18,236 nucleotides of DNA from Eubacterium sp. Its GTDB lineage: Bacteria; Bacillota_A; Clostridia; Lachnospirales; Lachnospiraceae. The DNA lies in assembly GCA_024687845.1 (NCBI GenBank), contig JAILEL010000482.1, forward strand, positions 1 through 18,236, given 5' to 3'. Made by a program: the position numbers and the translations under genes. Shown here piece by piece: positions 5,730 to 14,026 of the stretch. The notes under the pieces were generated by a model. The model ran no database searches and was not told the origin of the DNA. It was given only the letters and a program-made list of their open reading frames with translations. Numbering within the stretch: the stretch's first letter is position 1; the number at the start of each line of letters is the position of its first letter.

Positions 5730-7487
5730 ATGAGTAGAGAATCTGAATATATGAGAGCTGCACTTGAGAAGATTGGCTGTGTTGTTTTGGTTAGTTCGAT
5801 ATCCCAGGCTGCCTCTCTGAACAGGAGAAAAGTAGAATACATATCTCCAAATGCCGGTATATTCGGGATAAATGCAGACATGATAAGTCAGGGTTATAGA
5901 TTGATTGATGACTATGTGCATCCTGACGACAGACAGAGATTTAATGAAGCTGTAACAATGTCTTTATCCGGTTCAAAGAATTTTTCGTACGAAGTCAGAA
6001 ACATTGGTGATGACGGAATAATCAGAAGATTGAATGTAGATATAATTTATTTGCCGGATGGTGAAAATGATGGAGTTAAATATCTGGAATTTATCCTTAG
6101 AGAGATTACAGATCCTGTTCAGGAAACTGATAACAACTCCATGATAAATAATGTGGAAATAGATGATTTTGATATTAAGATCAATTCAGAATTCTTCCAG
6201 AACAGTACTGTTGGGGAGATTATAGATAACTTTGCGTCTCTTTGTGAGCTGTATTCTGTTGTTTTAGATATCAATGGACATGTGCTTGTTAATCCAACAG
6301 GTCCTGCTCCATATCTTGGGGAATTCTTTGAGACGGTAAGGAATCCTCAATATAAAGAACTGTATTTTGATGTAGTGAATTGTATCGTAGATTCGAAACA
6401 GTCCATGTATTCTGAAATAGATGATGGTAATCCCGACAGCCGTTTTGCTGCGGCTCCACTATTCTTAAATGGAAGGTTCTGTGCAACCTGGTTGCTTTAT
6501 GCACACAATAAAGCCCAGAATCAGAAGCTGTTTAAAGCATTTGACAGGCAGGCAGCTCTGTCAAGAATGCTGTCAGATGTGATGACTGACCTTTATATCG
6601 GCTCGAGAGTTACTGATGAAGAGGAGAGCATCAAATCAGAGCTGGAGTTCGAGCGCCAGAGTAAAAAGGTTACAGAGGGTATTATTCAGGTTATAGCACA
6701 TGGTGATAAGACCTATATCAGTGATCTGTATGAGAGAGTCGGACGTCTTCTTGATGTCGATTATATGGTGTATTATGCTATAGACTTTGACAGACCTGGT
6801 AAGATGAATCTGATAGATTACTGGGCTAAGGGCGGAAAGAGCAAGGAAGCAGAAGAGGCCTTTACATGGGACTCTGATCATTATAATATAGAGCTTCAGG
6901 AAAAGATAAAGAATGATTGTCTGATTGTTGATAAAAATAATATGACAAATCAGATGAGAGTGGAAATATTCAGAGGAAATGCGAGAGCAGTTATGGTATT
7001 TCCACTGTTTGAAAATTCATTATATGTCGGAAGGCTTATATTCATTGAGAATTCCAAGGAGCGTGTATGGCAGAAACAGGAGATTGATTTTGCACAGGAT
7101 GTTGCAGAAATGATTTCCAGAGATATTTCCATTGAGAAACGCATTAAGATCATCTCAGGTGGTTCTGATGTAGTAAGAGAAATCTTTGAGGACATTCCGG
7201 TTATGATTCTTATCAGGAATGTTGAATCAGGAAAGATAATTTATGCCAATGCAGCCATAAGAAATAAGCTGGGAGCGGATGTGGTAGGACAGAACAGTTA
7301 TATCATGATTCCGAAGGTTACTGATAAGTATGAAAGCTTTGAATCCAGCTCGGGCCGCACAGAGCAAAAAACATTTAAATACAAACGTTACATAGATAAA
7401 CTTGATGGTATCTATGATGTGAGGGAGACATTTATTAACTGGACCGATAAGGAAGAGGCTTCAATACTTGTCATAATCCCTGAATAA
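5730..7487 (+). CDS. PAS/GAF multi-sensor protein without output domain
   Basis: A 585-residue soluble protein built only of sensory domains. Residues 12-125 form a PAS domain of the PAS_3 type (IGCVVLVSS strand; YVHPDDRQRF at 62-71 is the classical helix; the last strand ends near LREITD 123-128). Residues 155-260 look like a further ligand-binding fold, possibly PocR- or GAF-like (SVVLDINGHVLVNPTG 176-191; AAPLFLNGRF 241-250), but this assignment is weak. Residues 310-470 fit a GAF domain (LLDVDYMVYYAID 340-352; VMVFPLFENSLYVGRLIF 421-438). A second PAS fills 482-585 (IFEDIPVMILIRN 485-497; IIYANAAIRN 503-512). No GGDEF, EAL, histidine kinase, phosphatase or DNA-binding domain follows; the protein ends with the second PAS. 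The start has an excellent AAAGGAGGGG site (5717-5726). mreB begins 23 bases downstream, so the two are probably co-transcribed. A signal-dependent partner or scaffold is one possibility. Confidence 0.83.
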   Translation: MSRESEYMRAALEKIGCVVLVSSISQAASLNRRKVEYISPNAGIFGINADMISQGYRLIDDYVHPDDRQRFNEAVTMSLSGSKNFSYEVRNIGDDGIIRRLNVDIIYLPDGENDGVKYLEFILREITDPVQETDNNSMINNVEIDDFDIKINSEFFQNSTVGEIIDNFASLCELYSVVLDINGHVLVNPTGPAPYLGEFFETVRNPQYKELYFDVVNCIVDSKQSMYSEIDDGNPDSRFAAAPLFLNGRFCATWLLYAHNKAQNQKLFKAFDRQAALSRMLSDVMTDLYIGSRVTDEEESIKSELEFERQSKKVTEGIIQVIAHGDKTYISDLYERVGRLLDVDYMVYYAIDFDRPGKMNLIDYWAKGGKSKEAEEAFTWDSDHYNIELQEKIKNDCLIVDKNNMTNQMRVEIFRGNARAVMVFPLFENSLYVGRLIFIENSKERVWQKQEIDFAQDVAEMISRDISIEKRIKIISGGSDVVREIFEDIPVMILIRNVESGKIIYANAAIRNKLGADVVGQNSYIMIPKVTDKYESFESSSGRTEQKTFKYKRYIDKLDGIYDVRETFINWTDKEEASILVIIPE

Positions 7488-7510
7488 ATACTTAAAGTGA
7501 GGAACAAATA

Positions 7511-8500
7511 ATGGCTAATCTTGATGTAGGAATAGATCTTGGTACAGCGAATATTCTTGTATATATAAAGGGCAGAGGAGTTGTTCTGAATGAACCAACT
7601 GTTATTGCTTATGACAAGGATTCTGAGAAGATCGTTGAGATAGGAGAAGAGGCTAAGCTAATGCTTGGAAGAACTCCTGGCAATCTCATCGCTATCAGAC
7701 CGCTGCAGCATGGCGTTATTTCAAACCATACACAGGCAGAGGAAATGCTGAAATATTTCATAAAAAAAGCGATTGGAAGGAATTTCTTCGGCCGTCGTCC
7801 GCGAATATCAATCTGTGTTCCATCTGGAGCTACCGAGGTTGAAAAGAGAGCTGTTGAATCAGCAACCTATAATGCGGGAGCAAGATTCGTTAATATAGTA
7901 GAAGAACCTATTGCAGCAGCTATTGGAGCAGGAATTGATATAGTAAGACCTGTTGGAAATATGATAGTAGATATTGGTGGAGGAACCACCGATACAGCAG
8001 TCATTTCCATGGGAGGAGCCGTAGTTACGTCTTCTATTAAAATAGCTGGAAATGATTTCGATGATGCTATCATCAAGTACATCAGAAAACGTCATAATCT
8101 TCTGATAGGTGACAGAAGTGCAGAAGAAGTTAAGATAAATATAGGAACCTGCTTTAAACGTCCAGAGAACATTTCCATGGATGTAAGTGGAAGAAACCTT
8201 GTAACAGGACTTCCTAAAACTGTAACCATTACATCTGATGAGACTGAAGAGGCTCTGAGAGAGGTAGTTGGACAGATTGTTGAAGCGGTACATTCAGTGC
8301 TGGAGAAAACTCCGCCAGAACTTGCAGCTGATATAGCTGACAGAGGAATAGTCCTTACTGGAGGTGGAGCTCTGCTTCATGGATTAGAGCAGCTTCTGGA
8401 AGAAAAGACAGGAATCACAACAATGACAGCCGAAGACCCGATGTCTGTAGTAGCAGTGGGAACCGGCAAATATATGGAATATCTTGCACAGCAGGAATAA
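7511..8500 (+). CDS. mreB: Rod-shape actin homologue MreB/Mbl
   Basis: A 329-residue actin-like ATPase that polymerises under the membrane and guides lateral cell-wall synthesis. The nucleotide-binding signatures are present: DLGTANILVY (9-18, phosphate 1), DIGGGTTDTAVIS (phosphate 2) and the adenosine motif IVLTGGGALLHG near the C-terminus. The hallmark VEEPIAAAIGAG is also clear, and the length is normal for MreB, Mbl or MreBH, which cannot be told apart by eye. The gene is not followed by mreC and mreD, which often accompany the main mreB, so this may be a secondary paralogue. It follows the PAS/GAF gene by 23 bases, with GTGAGGAA (7497-7504) as ribosome binding site, and ends just before a perfect hairpin. 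The coiled-coil gene upstream makes a cell-shape context likely. Confidence 0.93.
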   Translation: MANLDVGIDLGTANILVYIKGRGVVLNEPTVIAYDKDSEKIVEIGEEAKLMLGRTPGNLIAIRPLQHGVISNHTQAEEMLKYFIKKAIGRNFFGRRPRISICVPSGATEVEKRAVESATYNAGARFVNIVEEPIAAAIGAGIDIVRPVGNMIVDIGGGTTDTAVISMGGAVVTSSIKIAGNDFDDAIIKYIRKRHNLLIGDRSAEEVKINIGTCFKRPENISMDVSGRNLVTGLPKTVTITSDETEEALREVVGQIVEAVHSVLEKTPPELAADIADRGIVLTGGGALLHGLEQLLEEKTGITTMTAEDPMSVVAVGTGKYMEYLAQQE

Positions 8501-8503
8501 ACT

Positions 8504-8531
8504 AAAGCCTTCCTTATTTCAGGAAGGCTTT
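8504..8531. terminator. Perfect 11-bp hairpin between mreB and recD2
   Basis: AAAGCCTTCCT (8504-8514) and AGGAAGGCTTT (8521-8531) pair perfectly around a 6-base loop, beginning four bases after the mreB stop codon. The right arm ends in TTT and is then followed by GAAAAC, so the U-tract is minimal. It is probably the mreB terminator or a 3'-end stabiliser. Its end is only 22 bases from the recD2 ATG, so it must influence how much mreB transcription reaches recD2. Confidence 0.6.
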
Positions 8532-8553
8532 GAAAACATTATGGAGAAAAAAT

Positions 8554-10902
8554 ATGGTCCAGGAAGGTTACATTAACAAAATCATATATCAGAACGAAGA
8601 AAACGGTTACAGTGTTTTTGTCGTGGAAGCTTCCGAAGGTGATGAGATATTTGTCGGAAATGTTCCTGGTCTTGTTGAGGGTATGTACATCCAGGCTGAA
8701 GGAGAATATGTTCATCATCCACAGTATGACATACAGTTCAAGATTACTGAGAGTGAACTGAGTATGCCCAGCGATACTGAAAGTATTACCAGATTCCTTG
8801 GTTCTGGAATAATAAAGGGAATCGGTCAGGCGCTGGCGAAAAGAATCGTAAAAAAGTTTGGAGATGATACTCTCAGGATTATAGATGAGGAACCGGAAAG
8901 ACTTGCCGAGGTTAAGGGCATTTCTGAGAGTAAGGCTGAGCAGATTGCAGTAAAATACAGTGAGAACCGTTCCTATAGAAATGTAATAATGTTCCTCTCC
9001 AAATATGGAATCTCTATCAAGAATTCCATGAAGATATATCGTGAATTTGGAGATCAAATATATAGCGTCATTCAGAAGAATCCATACAAGATAGCAGATA
9101 ATGTGCCAGGTATCGGTTTCAAGACAGTTGACAGCATTGCTATAAATTCCGGTATATCTATGGATAGTGAATTCAGAATCACTTCAGCGATTCTTTATGT
9201 GCTCGGTCAGGCTATGGCATTTGGCCATATGTATGTTCCTGAAAAGATGCTTGCTGAAAAGGTAAGGGAGATTCTCGAGGTTGATGTGAATTATGAGGAG
9301 TTTCAGGAGAGAATTCATGGGCTGTTGATGGATATGGCCATTAAGGCTAAGGTGGTTCTTGAAGAAACTGATGAGGGAGTAAACTGCTTTACTCACTGGA
9401 ACTACAGAACTGAGGTTGAGAGTGCGAGAAGGCTGCATGATCTGAATGACATTTCTGATACCGATGAAAAAGAGGTTGAAGAAGTTATTGCCAGAGTTGA
9501 GAAGGAAGAGAAGATAGAGCTTGCGCCTGAACAGAAAACGGCTGTATTTCTCGCGGTACGCTCGGGAGTATCTGTTATAACGGGAGGTCCCGGAACAGGT
9601 AAGACAACTATCATAAATGCAATCATTAAATATTTTGAATACCAGGGTGGCGAAGTGCTTCTTGCGGCGCCAACAGGAAGAGCTGCAAAAAGAATTACGG
9701 AATCAACTTCATATACAGCTCAGACTATTCATAGACTGCTGGAGTTTTCTGGTGAGCCTGATGGGGATAGAAGTATTCTGAGATTTGGACGAAATGATAT
9801 GAATCCTCTTGAAGCGGAAGCTGTAATCATTGATGAGGCTTCCATGGTGGATGCCAGTCTGTTCTATGCATTACTTAAGGCTCTTACTCCGGGAACAAAG
9901 CTTATTCTGGTTGGAGATACAGACCAGCTGCCACCTGTTGGTGCGGGAAATGTACTTCACGACATTATAGACAGTAACTGTTTCTCAGTTACAGTTCTGA
10001 ATAAGATTTTCAGACAGTCTGATGGGAGCAGCATAGTTGATAATGCACATAAGATAAAGAATGGAGAGCACCTGGAGATAAATAATAAATCCAAGGATTT
10101 CTTCTTTATACCAAGGATGAGCAGCAGAGCAATAGCGGATGAATGTACGGAGCTTGTACAAAACAATCTGCCTAAATATCTTAAGGTATCTCCACTTGAT
10201 ATAGAGGTTCTGACTCCTATGAGACATTATGAGCTGGGAGTTGAGGAACTGAATAAAAGGCTTCAGAAAAGTCTTAATCCCCCATCTCCTGATAAGAGAG
10301 AAAAGGAAAGGGGAGAAATCATTTTCCGTGAGGGTGACAAGGTAATGCAGATCAAGAACAATTATAAGATTGAATGGTCTGTATATTCAAAAGGAAAAGT
10401 AAAGTCTGTAGTGGAACAGGGAATTGGCGTATTTAACGGAGACATGGGAATCATTGAAGAGATAAATGATTTTGATGAGAGAGTTGAAGTCAGATTCGAT
10501 GACGGAAGAGTTGCATTTTATGAATATAACCAGCTGGATGAGCTGGAGCATGCATTTGCAATCACTATCCATAAGTCCCAGGGCTCAGAATATCCGGCAG
10601 TGGTAATTCCTATTCTGTCAGGACCGCAGAAGCTGCTTAACAGAAATCTCCTTTATACAGCAGTTACGAGAGCTAGACAGATGGTTGTCATCGTCGGTAA
10701 TCTTGGCAAGATAAATGAAATGATTGACAATACGCTTGAACAAAAGCGTTATACCAGCTTCGCAAAACGCCTGACTGAACTGACAGGATACATAGAGTCT
10801 GAGGAATGGAGCAACCTTTTTGAAGACGAAATCAGATTGGAATATGAGGATGACTTATACGAAGATGAAATCGGTGATGATAGCGGTGTGCAAGATGAAT
10901 GA
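8554..10902 (+). CDS. recD2: RecD2-type ATP-dependent DNA helicase (RecD/TraA family)
   Basis: A 782-residue superfamily 1B 5'-3' DNA helicase of the RecD2 type, found in bacteria that lack RecBCD and implicated in repair and replication-fork maintenance. The N-terminal OB-like part is followed by helix-hairpin-helix segments (GIIKGIGQALAKRI about 85-98; VPGIGFKTVDSIA about 184-196), as expected for RecD2 and absent from E. coli RecD. Motor motifs are Walker A GGPGTGKTT (344-352), Walker B IIDEAS (425-430) and motif III GDTDQLPPVG (454-463). Near the C-terminus are the UvrD_C_2 motif ITIHKSQGSEYP and motif VI LLYTAVTRAR. The last 30 residues are acidic. I chose ATG 8554 with GGAG at 8543-8546. 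A TTG at 8530 extends the frame by eight residues, but it lies inside the preceding hairpin, has no suitable ribosome binding site, and adds residues the family does not have. Confidence 0.95.
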   Translation: MVQEGYINKIIYQNEENGYSVFVVEASEGDEIFVGNVPGLVEGMYIQAEGEYVHHPQYDIQFKITESELSMPSDTESITRFLGSGIIKGIGQALAKRIVKKFGDDTLRIIDEEPERLAEVKGISESKAEQIAVKYSENRSYRNVIMFLSKYGISIKNSMKIYREFGDQIYSVIQKNPYKIADNVPGIGFKTVDSIAINSGISMDSEFRITSAILYVLGQAMAFGHMYVPEKMLAEKVREILEVDVNYEEFQERIHGLLMDMAIKAKVVLEETDEGVNCFTHWNYRTEVESARRLHDLNDISDTDEKEVEEVIARVEKEEKIELAPEQKTAVFLAVRSGVSVITGGPGTGKTTIINAIIKYFEYQGGEVLLAAPTGRAAKRITESTSYTAQTIHRLLEFSGEPDGDRSILRFGRNDMNPLEAEAVIIDEASMVDASLFYALLKALTPGTKLILVGDTDQLPPVGAGNVLHDIIDSNCFSVTVLNKIFRQSDGSSIVDNAHKIKNGEHLEINNKSKDFFFIPRMSSRAIADECTELVQNNLPKYLKVSPLDIEVLTPMRHYELGVEELNKRLQKSLNPPSPDKREKERGEIIFREGDKVMQIKNNYKIEWSVYSKGKVKSVVEQGIGVFNGDMGIIEEINDFDERVEVRFDDGRVAFYEYNQLDELEHAFAITIHKSQGSEYPAVVIPILSGPQKLLNRNLLYTAVTRARQMVVIVGNLGKINEMIDNTLEQKRYTSFAKRLTELTGYIESEEWSNLFEDEIRLEYEDDLYEDEIGDDSGVQDE

Positions 10903-10965
10903 CGTATGTGAGAATCATTTACTATGAAAAACACTGCGTGTAATAGTAATTGGGAGAAGAAATAA

Positions 10966-13900
10966 ATGGGATTTGATTATAAAGTATTGGAGAATCCGGA
11001 GATTTTTCAGGAAAACAGGCTTCCGGCTCATTCTTCACATGTATTATTTAAAAGCAGAAAGGAATATGAACTGGGGAGTTCAGCTTATAGATACAGCCTC
11101 GATGGGGTATGGAGATTTGCATATGCTAAGAACCTTAGCATGACTATAGCGGGATTTGAAAAGACTGATTATGACTGCAAATGTTGGGACTATATCAAGG
11201 TGCCTGCACATATACAGATGGAGGGACATGATCTTCCCAGGTATAATAACGTTCACTACCCATGGGACGGAAGAGAGGACCTGATGCCGGGAGATATTCC
11301 TAAGGAATATAATCCTGTAGGTTCATATGTGAAGTATTTTTCGCTTTCAGAAGATTTTGTTAAAAGCGGCGAGAGCTTCCGCATATCATTTCAGGGCGTT
11401 GAGAGTGCATTTGCACTATGGCTGAATGGAAAATATATAGGATATAGCGAAGACTCCTTTACTGCATCAGAGTTCGATATAACGGATAGTCTGATAGAAG
11501 GTGAGAACAAGCTTGCAGTTCAGGTATATCACTGGTCATCAGGAAGCTGGACAGAGGACCAGGATTTTTTCAGGTTCTCCGGAATATTTAGAAGTGTATA
11601 TATTTACGCGGTTCCAAGAATCAATGTAGAGGATATAAGCATAAGGACTACATTTGATGGGGAGGACTTTAGCAAGGCTAAGTTTGAGGCAGGACTGATA
11701 GCATCTGGAAAGGGCAGGATTACAGTTACGCTTCGAAGGGGAACAGATAAGGTTTTTGGTGAAACTGATACTTTAGATTCCGTGAAAGGCGCTAACCTGC
11801 ATTTTGAAAATGTAGTAGATAGCCCGGAACTTTGGAGTGCTGAAAGTCCTAAGCTGTATGAACTTGATATCGAATTATTTGACGAAGATGATAACAGCAT
11901 CGGATATATCTGTCAGACCGTTGGCTTCAGAAAGTTTGAAATGAAGAATTCCCGGATGCTGATAAATGGCAGGAGAATAGTTTTCCGTGGTGTTAACAGA
12001 CATGAATTCAGCTCCGTTACTGGACGTGCTATATCGAATGCGGACATTGAAAAAGATATAATCACAATGAAGCAAAATAACATCAATGCCATTCGTACAA
12101 GCCACTATCCAAATAGTGAATATCTGTATGAACTATGCGACAGATATGGTATCTATATGATAGCAGAAAATAATATGGAAACGCATGGAACCTGGGCTCC
12201 GTATTTTATGAAAAAAAGAGATAAGTCCTTCATTGTGCCAGATGATAAGGAGCAGTGGAAGGCATCTCTTATTGACCGTATGAACTCAACCTATCAGAGA
12301 GATAAGAATCATCCGGCTATCGTTATATGGTCTCTTGGTAATGAATCCTTTGGCGGTCGTGTGATCTATGAAATGTCCGAGTTTATACGTGGGCTTGATG
12401 ATACAAGACTCGTACATTATGAGGGCGTTTTCAATGATAGAAGATATAATGATTCATCTGATATGGAAAGCAGAATGTATGCCAAGGTATCAGAGATTCA
12501 GGAATATATAGATGGGGACTGTGAGAAACCATTTATCAGCTGTGAATATTCCCATGCTATGGGTAATTCCTGCGGAGGTCTTTACAAATATACCGAGCTC
12601 GCAGATAAAGAAAACTCAGCTTATCAGGGTGGATTTATCTGGGATTATATAGATCAGAGTATATTTAAAAAGGATAGATATGGAAAATGGTTCCAGGCCT
12701 ATGGCGGAGATTTCGGAGAGAGACCTACAGATTATAATTTTAGTGGAAATGGTATCGCATACGGTTCTGACAGAAGTCCTTCTCCTAAGATGCAGGAGGT
12801 AAAATACTGCTATCAAAGTATTGATATTATTTTTGATAAAGAATCATTTACTGTCTGGAATAAGAATCTTTTTACAGCTACTGACAGATACAGCTTTGTG
12901 GCTGAGCTTCTGAGAGATGGAAGAAAGATTGCTGAGAAGACTCTTGCAGACATTTGTGTCGGACCTGAAGAGAAGAAAAGTTTTGCCCTGCCATTTAGTC
13001 TTCCGAGTTTTGCAGCGGGCGAATATGTTGTAACAATCTCAGTGAGACTCAAGGAAAACGAACTCTGGGCAGATGCAGGATATGAGATTTCATTTGGACA
13101 GACAATTCTCGGAGTAGTCGAAGAGAGTCAGAAAGCGCCAGGTAAAGACATTGATTCTTTAAGAATGGTAGTTGGCAATAATAATATTGGTGTTTATGGT
13201 GAAGAATTCGATGTTCTTTTCTCAGAGCAGGAAGGTGGACCGGTATCTTACCGATATGCAGGTAAAGAGCTTATAGCAGATATTCCAAAACCGAATTTTT
13301 GGCGTGCACCTGTTGATAATGACTTAGGTAACGATATGGTAGGAAAAATGGGACAGTGGAAGCTGGCAAGCATGTACCAGAAATCACTTTCCATGGAGAC
13401 TAAAAAGGAAGTTGACCATATTTCCGTTACCTACAGATATCTTCTCAAAACTGTACCTCAGGCAGAGTGTATGGTGGAGTACAAGATCTACAGCGATGGG
13501 GAGATAAAAGTTGAAATGAGTTATGATCCAGTAGAAGGTTTATCTGATATGCCTGAATTCGGTATGCTCTTTAGATTCGATGCTGATTATGACATTGTTG
13601 AGTGGTATGGAAATGGACCTGAAGAAACTTATGCCGACCGTAAGAAGGGAGCTAAGCTTGGCGTTTACAGGAATAAGGTTGTAGACAATATGGCCGGATA
13701 TCTTGTTCCACAGGAATGTGGCAATAAGACAGAAGTCAGGTATCTGAAGGTGGTTGATAGAAAAAAACGTGGAATACTTTTTACAGGAAATGGTATTAAT
13801 GCCTCCGCTCTTCCATATACACCGCATGAACTTGAAAATGCAAAGCATCCTTATGAACTTCCAGAAATTCATTATACTGTTGTAAGAGTTTCTCTGGCCC

Positions 13901-14010
13901 AGCTTGGAGTTGGAGGAGATGATAGCTGGGGAGCACCTGTATTGGATGAATTCCATATAGATATAAGCAGAAAACTTGTGTTTAGCTTTGCATTTCGAGG
14001 GATAGTATAA
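10966..14010 (+). CDS. lacZ: Beta-galactosidase, glycoside hydrolase family 2 (LacZ type)
   Basis: A 1014-residue cytosolic beta-galactosidase that hydrolyses lactose and other beta-galactosides, close in length to E. coli LacZ (1023). It has the five-domain GH2 layout: sugar-binding jelly roll (about 40-215, including PAHIQMEGHDLPRYNN), an Ig-like domain (217-325), a TIM barrel (about 327-620), a second Ig-like domain, and the C-terminal beta-sandwich (about 750-1010). The acid/base Glu460 lies in WSLGNESFGG and the nucleophile Glu527 in CEYSHAMGN. Glu405 and His407 correspond to the magnesium-site pair in the NIETHG motif, which reads NMETHG here. No signal peptide is present, so substrate must be imported, yet no permease or regulator is adjacent. 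GGGAG (10952-10956) precedes the ATG. recD2 ends 63 bases upstream and comFC starts 16 bases downstream, so lacZ and comFC are very likely one transcript. I see no convincing lacZ-specific promoter. Confidence 0.96.
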   Translation: MGFDYKVLENPEIFQENRLPAHSSHVLFKSRKEYELGSSAYRYSLDGVWRFAYAKNLSMTIAGFEKTDYDCKCWDYIKVPAHIQMEGHDLPRYNNVHYPWDGREDLMPGDIPKEYNPVGSYVKYFSLSEDFVKSGESFRISFQGVESAFALWLNGKYIGYSEDSFTASEFDITDSLIEGENKLAVQVYHWSSGSWTEDQDFFRFSGIFRSVYIYAVPRINVEDISIRTTFDGEDFSKAKFEAGLIASGKGRITVTLRRGTDKVFGETDTLDSVKGANLHFENVVDSPELWSAESPKLYELDIELFDEDDNSIGYICQTVGFRKFEMKNSRMLINGRRIVFRGVNRHEFSSVTGRAISNADIEKDIITMKQNNINAIRTSHYPNSEYLYELCDRYGIYMIAENNMETHGTWAPYFMKKRDKSFIVPDDKEQWKASLIDRMNSTYQRDKNHPAIVIWSLGNESFGGRVIYEMSEFIRGLDDTRLVHYEGVFNDRRYNDSSDMESRMYAKVSEIQEYIDGDCEKPFISCEYSHAMGNSCGGLYKYTELADKENSAYQGGFIWDYIDQSIFKKDRYGKWFQAYGGDFGERPTDYNFSGNGIAYGSDRSPSPKMQEVKYCYQSIDIIFDKESFTVWNKNLFTATDRYSFVAELLRDGRKIAEKTLADICVGPEEKKSFALPFSLPSFAAGEYVVTISVRLKENELWADAGYEISFGQTILGVVEESQKAPGKDIDSLRMVVGNNNIGVYGEEFDVLFSEQEGGPVSYRYAGKELIADIPKPNFWRAPVDNDLGNDMVGKMGQWKLASMYQKSLSMETKKEVDHISVTYRYLLKTVPQAECMVEYKIYSDGEIKVEMSYDPVEGLSDMPEFGMLFRFDADYDIVEWYGNGPEETYADRKKGAKLGVYRNKVVDNMAGYLVPQECGNKTEVRYLKVVDRKKRGILFTGNGINASALPYTPHELENAKHPYELPEIHYTVVRVSLAQLGVGGDDSWGAPVLDEFHIDISRKLVFSFAFRGIV

Positions 14011-14026
14011 AACCAAGAGGAATAAT

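Noticed and set aside
8539..9057. 172-codon minus-strand open frame opposite the start of recD2
   Set aside because: It is antisense to the conserved N-terminal region of RecD2, has no family features, and its composition is what a reverse reading of this AT-rich gene would give.
10918..10946. lacZ promoter with TTTACT and TAATAG, 17-base spacer
   Set aside because: The -10 box matches poorly, and transcription would begin inside the ribosome binding site, leaving no usable leader.
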